Shown: positions 35,701 to 39,024 of the stretch, piece by piece | Layout: each line of letters begins with the position of its first letter | How positions within the stretch are numbered: position 1 is the stretch's first letter | From: Cymbomonas tetramitiformis | Lineage: Eukaryota > Chlorophyta > Pyramimonadophyceae > Pyramimonadales > Pyramimonadaceae | Reading direction: 5' to 3' | DNA: 39,024 nucleotides | NCBI GenBank assembly: GCA_001247695.2 | Contig: LGRX02024735.1 | Coordinates: 1-39,024 of the forward strand | The notes under the pieces: model-generated | The model's input: the letters and a program-made list of their open reading frames with translations, nothing else | The model's database searches: none | Told to the model about the DNA's origin: nothing | Translations under genes and position numbers: made by a program

Positions 35701-37172
35701 ACCGCTTCTTCCGGGTGGGGAGGGTTGTAGACACCGAGCACGTGCACCTTCACGCCGCTTGGCAGCGTAATAACTACGTGCTGTAGATACCCTTTCGCGC
35801 ATCTGGGGACTTCACGGTTAGCGCGCACGTCCGTCCTGTCGTAGGGGCGGCTGAGGGCTAGGACCACCCCCCCTCTGTACGAAGTACCATCCGCCCCCCT
35901 CCTCTGGGTTCCATGGCACGGCGCTGAGTGCCAGGCGCTGTAACCCAGCCCTTGGAGTTTTTTTGGTCCCATGGGGCCAGCCGCCTTTGTTTCTGTGAGA
36001 ACCAGCACGTCCGGCTGGTGTTCCTCGCAACTCCTGGCGAGGTCATAGTACGCGTGGTCGCTTCCTCTGATATTCCAGGTCATCAGGGACAGTCTACCTT
36101 CCTCCCCCACATCTGGTGGGGGTGTTTGATTCTCTTTGTCGCTGTGGTGATTTGGTTCATTTTTAGATTCTCGTGCACTATTGCCCCAGCAGCCAAGTAC
36201 GGTCTTTGCGCCTGCCCTATGCTGTCTCTTCTGCTGAGCTGGCGCCTGTCCGCTTCCCGTCACTTGTTGTAGTGGCCTGAGCACTGCCCTTTTGCCTGGT
36301 ACTCTACTACTCCCGCTCCGGGTGCCGGCCTGGCATTCCGTTTGTTCCTCCTGCTTGGTGGCGATTTGCATGACGATTCTGTGTTGTTTTGCCACCCTAT
36401 TGTTTGTCGTTTTCCCAGTGCCCCCAGCGGCTCTGTGCGCCGCCCTTGGCCAGGTTGACCTCTCTGGGGATTTCGTCCAGTCGCACCATGCTGCCGCCAT
36501 CACCGCGACCCAGACCCCACACTGAAAGTCATCGTACTGAGTACGGAGTTTGATGCACGTGATTTCGGTAGGGACCCCCTGCTTTGTCCTTCTCTCTGCC
36601 CACTTTCGGGTGGCGTCCAGCAGCTCCTCATGCCCCCTCGCTCCTTCCCGTGGGTTGGGTCCGTAGGAGTCAAAGAGGTGCACGTGGGTGCCCCCCCCTT
36701 CCCCGGCCTGTTGGTCAAAGAAGAGGGCCCTCCAGTGCTCTCCGTCACACAGCGGCTGGTACGCGAACCTCCCGTTCGCGAGTAGGCCATCGATCCCATC
36801 TCTGGCCATAAGTTTGGAGAGGAATTTGTGCTGGTTCATCTCCTCCGGCGGAGCCGGGTCAATTGTGTGAAGGTACCGGCTGAGTTGCACATCCGATACA
36901 CGTCCCTCCACCGTGTAGAGGCCCCCCTCCTCTTGGGGGTTCGCGCCCCGTGTCTGGTTCCTTGGGGGGGGGGCGCTTTTCACCCCCCCCACCGCTAAGG
37001 GGGGGGGTGGAGGGTTGATCTTCCCCTCCTCTGCGAGACTTCCTGTTCTTGTCCCTATCTTCGAGCTCTTTCCTGACTTTCCGCAGCATGCCGACCGGAA
37101 CAAAAACACAGTTGCTGTTCCTCCCCGCAAAATTCCTGCGGAGGGAGGTCCTCCCTGCAGCGCTATTGACAT
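26715..37172 (-). CDS. LINE ORF2 polyprotein with two proteases, two nucleases and a PCIF1-like domain
   Basis: ATG at 37172, 3,485 residues. Domains in order: Ulp1-like C48 protease 85-230 (His146, Asp168, Gln212, Cys218); APE endonuclease 360-604 (TWNIRG, LTETKA, GGDFN, SDHQ); reverse transcriptase ~905-1210 (YVDFENAYGS, GLVQGDSLSPLL, AYVDD); second C48 protease 1770-1920 (His1844, Asp1864, Gln1901, Cys1907); a weak chromo-like segment ~2197-2232; a PCIF1-like methyltransferase domain ~2408-2590 (FASPLN, FEFNPEY); RNase H 2765-2912 (Asp2769, Glu2816, Asp2840, His2892, Asp2899); CCHC finger 3248-3264; restriction-like endonuclease 3276-3410 (RHN, PD, EVAF, K-x2-KY). The polyprotein would nick DNA, reverse transcribe RNA in place and process itself. 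It overlaps ORF1 by 314 nt in another frame. Confidence 0.93.
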   Translation of the reverse strand: MSIALQGGPPSAGILRGGTATVFLFRSACCGKSGKSSKIGTRTGSLAEEGKINPPPPPLAVGGVKSAPPPRNQTRGANPQEEGGLYTVEGRVSDVQLSRYLHTIDPAPPEEMNQHKFLSKLMARDGIDGLLANGRFAYQPLCDGEHWRALFFDQQAGEGGGTHVHLFDSYGPNPREGARGHEELLDATRKWAERRTKQGVPTEITCIKLRTQYDDFQCGVWVAVMAAAWCDWTKSPERSTWPRAAHRAAGGTGKTTNNRVAKQHRIVMQIATKQEEQTECQAGTRSGSSRVPGKRAVLRPLQQVTGSGQAPAQQKRQHRAGAKTVLGCWGNSARESKNEPNHHSDKENQTPPPDVGEEGRLSLMTWNIRGSDHAYYDLARSCEEHQPDVLVLTETKAAGPMGPKKLQGLGYSAWHSAPCHGTQRRGADGTSYRGGVVLALSRPYDRTDVRANREVPRCAKGYLQHVVITLPSGVKVHVLGVYNPPHPEEAVVRTCIRDYIAREAAVASRKGEHMVVGGDFNVAEIPREQDGIEHRAWRGMSDRAGLAEISCPQGPTFGDHKIDGWLASEELQRIADERHPIDTRAHRHCSDHQAAVAAVPLWKLHTTTPIVEEQAKPDPITKYQFPISKALQRSMKAAIDSALQPSLRENEFKTVIENAVDAAERGSPDARERIDEAGKAVDGVLQQAMRAVEIPLETVRCKPKVTRDPNTGVRLPKSKFRKRDKALKAAAVLQEMLAIERATGEAPSAALLEEAMEEPRDTAKGRPDTCAEPEDPHWWAESEMSRFRQEAKSVIKDHKAETWETFVQKFRSNYYRMKKSAHRFVFRDREALPKGRTLGIWDRNNKMAVGAVATAEAFSGHMAHSDPYCFEHPRTDQLDEEMPWLAADAPDSMKPGQRPRKTELGSRLTIELYRQIVKRLPNGKAAGPDAVPNEILKAMPEEFHEFLFSLMRAMWKAGITPGTWKLGTFVYLHKKGDTSVFSNYRPIGLLRTILKLYTAMVTDVLSTFCEVNSIHSQEQMGSRKHRSTINQLLRLQHVIEDSKLSHSQLHVLYVDFENAYGSVEHDRLQHTMKYLGIPEDAVRVVADLYGGEAHRSPFRMASKIEHYSSEPLMVKRGLVQGDSLSPLLFILYLEPLLRWLKAGNKGYMHRLTDSDKPIRTSSAAYVDDLALIAESATQLAVQVRKLELYSNWSGLRINKTKCGITGTDEKGSPIPEETYEDVTMRTPRVGKHGFPYLHPDDPYKYLGIQVALSGDWTVQKQASFLQARERIQALLHSPLTSGQQEEVLRSAVIGQLRYALPLGIFSTKEIEDLDAIIGGAYKLLNGLPRGTTNCYTALPKTSYGLGHTPLLATYAQSVASALQMATATREDLRERPREVFRESEAFHVKQTSQLSATTRGLVRYHYNRRQGQVDGTVRTGELDRCCTARQLAVLREHQVSLTGSGPLLADLINTQHGVISKLANAVRKPFPSALEGRHRTVVDQDTGEESVKIYSVNDQEEIPLSLTTLLPLLPFVEEGFYVAKGGTRACSLREAKAKVPARFQGRMRTFMLMLYPYICEALADKPNDARFWDNPKNLTLKPQFMPSKEAHNALGFQRLAEPQATEGEEPTTWEEGFHPTQSKWGPRSLWHAGRRGPPTTSMQAKNALKQMTTGYCAKDEEDHEDAFKCHDIGVRPTLREDPGGRVMIMDSVGVRPRQTEAEKFLSDLRHAARAGARITEKEAMDSRRAMRRNRSEGSHADSLLKGGGRRGNEPRGEGTPRHRTEGVFSDTRGREAWLSSIQVETHSLCTTGLDTVSMHQTKLADALNGTEFEQSEQYEAQMRNTMETVRDEGFSFVLTCDGSHWNVLLFGKNEDTSVSIYLYDPMGGEDTRLLTALRQWAGPPGWPPVNVTVSNMGVAHQRDGYQCGVWVCYMIDKWQEWNRSTTGEKWESWIGLHGPPVGGEATTSKGYRKAMRGPIMARIGELEQRERHHVFHGEGETHDPISFEEVNDEIQEEAGAGPMQVGRSPTRQTQANTVPATPRHARELPKVGEKRTRQIIQSPQATVESEEIRPRPNPPAQTPQRETSPHRVTKVSLEDGRGTKWKGTAAQIMMLRTWVLAQLSKGDVRTGELFQHADKIGFPRDAVRLMTTHLVSSEQVAWATHPPVNDCRSRNMWWRIDTMELSVGAGPTVANNPEVLEETEEEPQAVEASESTTILAVRTHWGSREYLLGPVRPQGEAWVEEDTLLTGGIAGMNPSRAERETDTFHNKEREAQQARRPTEREPLSGAPTRHARYWPGVTELNIDTEPFNPDWDAAPSGKCTLTTETGRHHVFAHDERGKMVGALKEEVLDRLYDRYVAAAGTDSADQTHTKAGEERRRSFEEREPQLGTVHGFATEVVLLLKRYSCEEEEEVKKTALQNHWTLPPEIMQALQEAFGIQAEIFASPLNVHSHTATYCSKFDRDKIFGSKGSAWDTQWGELGAFEFNPEYTAADLDKALKEALMSTMAKTPVLGVGIYPAWTRTPAKAYCRRYGDTRIHEFGVIPRKSFTFLPPDHWGGTTVSGVTKKDYSNWGVRILVVANAEGWQKFCPDPEGAAELVGKALQRSTYCTVRKYHTIRNLRPANPRVHTSDAVSDMAAVKNAMESTSQHDMIFDPHPMRKWEIPSMSRRQGWGNEGGEVPKEDRTPEAARAMRQTWRDRGLAEVTITEYHAANTAWPLDKIKEDSRARWLNAMERTPMLFSRQDRDRGHTEVRERFPTCPIKHKTGRSRTLEKINKAWDATSFLYTDGSRLDPEEEGGLHRVGAAYWDPRGDENPRTWRGTWSTGGHLTINRAELLAIHAALRARERTTPGEIAICTDSLCSMYQILNMLSRPHTMECHRHRDLLEDILSLVEQHNSQGTKVSLRKVKSHTGVKGNDKADEAAKQAAENQEGTTQIDPWDNRTMYTLVANARDGESMRPLQGEGAVERYVAERIALKATQHKSVRKWLQPPSSPWEEWGTPGRGNREGAISAEGSMTKNPTTGAPGPAQGPDRGRQNVEMGTPGENLQEPMLLEELQHAPWSQDDPPGRREPGDQEQEHPRDQVTTQDEWDLLWEFDETRGPPLDMGERGAMNSPDREMMQAIEEAEREDPIEGLCRSMMEMDLGESELQNLTDVPQQAIDAYQEAAPERKRKRNRDREAMHRRNGDRAATSHADAAAVETHMGRRLEEPPREILQDKSIPGISNHFWKVTPPTLRSLILRCRFGVLMTTARKHLIWPNKYPVPDCALCGRRDTPAHRLAGCKDETSMNMATARHNEVARTLYEAIRKGRTGASPIWIAHHAGLDGTNKCTRPIPDFVLRRGQCRRDGRDHPGAKDPPDDIPHFVDIVMIKGAEDVRDAPPGRPENTHREDVGEIHLIEVAFTWDTRWYVSLHDKLNKYEPLMELLRSKGYKVFFHPMVFGTTGSVYEHNARALTQHLGFNKKEAEALLKKISSIAVEWAAKMLISHSRSEKEKALKNSKKPP

Positions 37173-39024
37173 AGAAGAGGCTTCCCCCGTCCATCGCCTC
37201 TCTCCAATACCATTTCCCCCTCTTGTGCATCCAGGGTGTGTTCTTCCTTTGATTCCTCCAAACCCAGACTTCTGGGCCTTGATGTGAGTACACAGTCCCC
37301 CCCGGGGCAGAGTCGTTTATTTGCGTTCGTGTTATTAAGATTCTGATCCCGCGGTGGGTAATAGCCAAGATTCCCATCATTACGAGGCATGCGGAAATAA
37401 GTAATGTGTGCTGCCGGTCCATCACGAGTTTAAAGTGTCCCGGGAGCACGAGACTCGGTGACAAGAAGTGCAGCATTATGCCAAATTTTTCGAACTCTCC
37501 CTCCCTTGGGTGGTCCCCCTCTGTTATCAGATCGGGGGTGTGATTACAATAGGCAGTTAATACAAATAAGCAATAGGTTTCATTGTTCTGCAGGTATTTA
37601 TCATATTTCCTATTGCCACTGCCTCTCCCTGGCCAGCGCGTGCCGGGAGGCGTCATCTTGTGCCCCCTCCAGGCTGTGCCTCCACCAGGTGTGCTCGCCT
37701 GCCTGCATTCTGCATCTCCGTCTACCCTCGTCCGGTGCCTGGTCTCGGCCCATCGTCTCGCATCAGATTCTGTGTGCCTGCGGAGGGGTTGCATCATATC
37801 GGTCAGATCACCATCCTGGCAAGATGGCCAAGCATTCAGAACTGGCAAGGGAGCACTGACCTGAGCCCTGAGCTCGTCGAGGCGCTTTAGTGCCGCCCTG
37901 CCGTCAGGGTTGTAAAACTCCTGTGGAATTGCGGGGCCTGTCTCAGGCCTCCCATACTGCCGAGGGTCCTTGCCCAGGGCCTCCACCAGGGGCCTCGGCT
38001 GGGCAGTGGGCTGGGCAGTCGGCTGTTGCTGGAGCTGTGTGCCCCACTGTGGGTACAGCCCCTGCGCCGGGTGCGAATATTGGGCCTGTGGCGGCCCCAA
38101 TGGCACCTGGTGTGGCAGCTGCAGCGGGGCGGCCGGAGGGGGCTGCAGCTGCTGGGGCTGTTGCTGTTGGCCCAGGTAGCTCTGCCCCCCTTGAGGCATC
38201 AGCTGGACCCCGTGCTGCAGCAGCCCCGTGACCTGCCCAGACAGCTGGGTGATCGCTGACATCTGCCTGTCCGAGGCTTGCACCTGCTGGCTTACCACCT
38301 CGGTGAGAGCCTTCACGGAGTCGGCCAGCGACGCAAGTTCGCCGCCCGCCCGAGGAGCCTGCGCTGCTGGCGGCTCCGGTGGTGGCTGCCTGCCGTACCC
38401 CTGGTCCTGCGCAAACAGCTGGGTCGGCTGTACCTGTCCGTAGTATGAGCCTTTGGCTCCTTTGCCCTGCCCCTTCCCCGCGTATCTGGGCCTCTGTCTC
38501 GGGGGCTGCTGTGGGCTTCGTTGAGTCATCCACCTGGACCTCGGGCTGCAGGCGATGTGAAACTTTACGTTCCCGATGTGGAAGAACATACGGTTCGTGG
38601 TGCGATGCGAGACTGCCTCGTATGTGGCAGCCTCCACTGTTACCCAGTACCTGCAGGCCTCCCTGCTGTCCCTGTCCGGGAGCGGTTGGGCGAGAGTGAT
38701 GAGTTCCCCCACCCCCCTTTCTGATGGGGGGGAGGGAACCGGAAACACCTCGATGCCTGTCTGCGACCGCAGCTCCCGCTTCGCTGCAGAGAGGACCTGT
38801 TCCACCCTGTCTGCAGAGTGCCAGTGTCTGCCCTCCGGTGGCCTGGCAACCACCTCCAGTTCCCACTCCTGGAACTTTGTGATATCTGCAGTGGAGGAGT
38901 ATTTGTGCACTGTGACTGGGTGCCCATAGAACTCATATGGGAGACCCAGCCGCAGTGCCCTGTCAGCCTCGTCCGCTCGCGAGAACACCACAATGGCGAC
39001 GTCCAGTGCTGTCGCCCTGGCCTC
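36859..39024 (-). CDS. LINE ORF1, RRM-like and Gln/Pro-rich, 5' partial
   Basis: The frame is open at the window edge, so the true start is outside. It begins with the last part of an RRM-like fold (DVAIVVFSRADEADRAL, then YGHPVTVHKY). Next come a Gly/Lys/Arg-rich segment (GKGQGKGAKG), a short coiled coil (SLADSVKALTEVVSQQ) and a long Gln/Pro-rich region. The C-terminal part differs: it has a hydrophobic segment (HTLLISACLVMMGILAI, about 37356-37406) preceded by N-glycosylation-type sites. It ends in a Gly/Pro/Arg-rich tail overlapping ORF2. The RNA-binding fold and low-complexity regions suit a LINE ORF1 that packages RNA. The role of the hydrophobic part is unknown. Confidence 0.75.
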   Translation of the reverse strand, partial: EARATALDVAIVVFSRADEADRALRLGLPYEFYGHPVTVHKYSSTADITKFQEWELEVVARPPEGRHWHSADRVEQVLSAAKRELRSQTGIEVFPVPSPPSERGVGELITLAQPLPDRDSREACRYWVTVEAATYEAVSHRTTNRMFFHIGNVKFHIACSPRSRWMTQRSPQQPPRQRPRYAGKGQGKGAKGSYYGQVQPTQLFAQDQGYGRQPPPEPPAAQAPRAGGELASLADSVKALTEVVSQQVQASDRQMSAITQLSGQVTGLLQHGVQLMPQGGQSYLGQQQQPQQLQPPPAAPLQLPHQVPLGPPQAQYSHPAQGLYPQWGTQLQQQPTAQPTAQPRPLVEALGKDPRQYGRPETGPAIPQEFYNPDGRAALKRLDELRAQVSAPLPVLNAWPSCQDGDLTDMMQPLRRHTESDARRWAETRHRTRVDGDAECRQASTPGGGTAWRGHKMTPPGTRWPGRGSGNRKYDKYLQNNETYCLFVLTAYCNHTPDLITEGDHPREGEFEKFGIMLHFLSPSLVLPGHFKLVMDRQHTLLISACLVMMGILAITHRGIRILITRTQINDSAPGGTVYSHQGPEVWVWRNQRKNTPWMHKRGKWYWREAMDGGSLFYVNSAAGRTSLRRNFAGRNSNCVFVPVGMLRKVRKELEDRDKNRKSRRGGEDQPSTPPLSGGGGEKRPPPKEPDTGREPPRGGGPLHGGGTCIGCATQPVPSHN
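36964..37007 (-). other. homopolymer runs in the ORF1/ORF2 overlap
   Basis: On the plus strand, ten G (36964-36973), eight C (36983-36990) and nine G (36999-37007) lie within 44 bp. Both reading frames pass through them. They are potential sites of polymerase or ribosome slippage linking ORF1 to ORF2. Confidence 0.6.

Larger units (their letters stand above)
26614..39024 (-). mobile_element. giant Dualen/RandI-like LINE, 5' end outside the window
   Basis: At least 12.4 kb of non-LTR retrotransposon is present on the minus strand. ORF1 and ORF2 overlap. ORF2 combines an APE-type endonuclease near the N terminus with a CCHC finger and a restriction-like endonuclease at the C terminus, plus RT, RNase H and cysteine protease. 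That set of domains defines the Dualen clade reported from Chlamydomonas. The 3' end is a short untranslated region and a pyrimidine-rich tail next to the 31-bp satellite. ORF2 is intact over 3,485 codons, which suggests recent activity. The 5' end and any target duplication lie beyond the right edge. Confidence 0.92.

Noticed and set aside
36390..36440. P-loop-like GGTGKTT in LINE ORF2 (about residues 250-256)
   Set aside because: It lies in a low-complexity linker with no Walker B motif or ATPase fold nearby; probably chance.
27549..36800. Many plus-strand frames of 60-270 codons across the LINE
   Set aside because: They are antisense shadows of the intact ORF2, with no domain content.

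Overview
The window is nuclear DNA of a eukaryote, most likely a GC-rich alga or other protist. Genes carry short GT-AG introns (50-107 nt in the models below). Three different classes of retrotransposon are present. A TTTAGGG/TTTTAGGG-type telomeric motif lies inside one satellite. The large LINE has the domain set of the Dualen/RandI clade, first described in a green alga. I cannot name the species.

Region 1-12,840 is rich in minisatellites (39-, 36-, ~45- and ~38-40-bp units) and has several exon-like segments on the minus strand. The best model is a three-exon gene for a 72-residue protein (8348-8682). Other segments include an IQ-motif exon (3217-3400) and a coiled-coil exon (about 4116-4240). 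These were read by eye from frame openness and splice signals, so they are partial.

Region 12,841-21,806 is one complete tyrosine-recombinase (DIRS-order, PAT-like) retrotransposon, coding on the minus strand and 8,966 bp long. Its split direct repeats are intact: a 141-bp repeat at 12841 and 13271, and a 235-bp repeat at 13041 and 21572. The two repeats meet in a near-perfect palindrome, the likely crossover site. In coding order it holds a proline-rich ORF, a spliced RING-H2 gene, a zinc-knuckle gag, an archaeal-type RNase H, a reverse transcriptase with a second degenerate RNase H and a DNA-methylase-like tail, and a tyrosine recombinase. The added RNase H and the RING gene are the most unusual parts.

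The element ends 67 bp upstream of a two-exon host gene (21874-23237) for a major facilitator transporter resembling SLC22A18. After it, a 31-bp satellite (24352-26586) is interrupted by a small, clean LTR element (24444-26398) with a 5-bp target duplication. That element has a primer site matching the anticodon arm of initiator tRNA and only a decayed gag-like gene. The satellite then reverses orientation and forms a hairpin.

Region 26,614-39,024 is a giant LINE on the minus strand, open at the right edge. ORF1 starts with the end of an RRM-like domain. ORF2 encodes 3,485 residues: a Ulp1-like protease, an APE endonuclease, a reverse transcriptase, a second Ulp1-like protease, a PCIF1-like cap-methyltransferase domain with an altered motif, an RNase H, a CCHC finger and a restriction-like endonuclease. 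The second protease and the PCIF1-like module go beyond the published Dualen plan as I recall it. They are the strongest candidates for something undescribed here.
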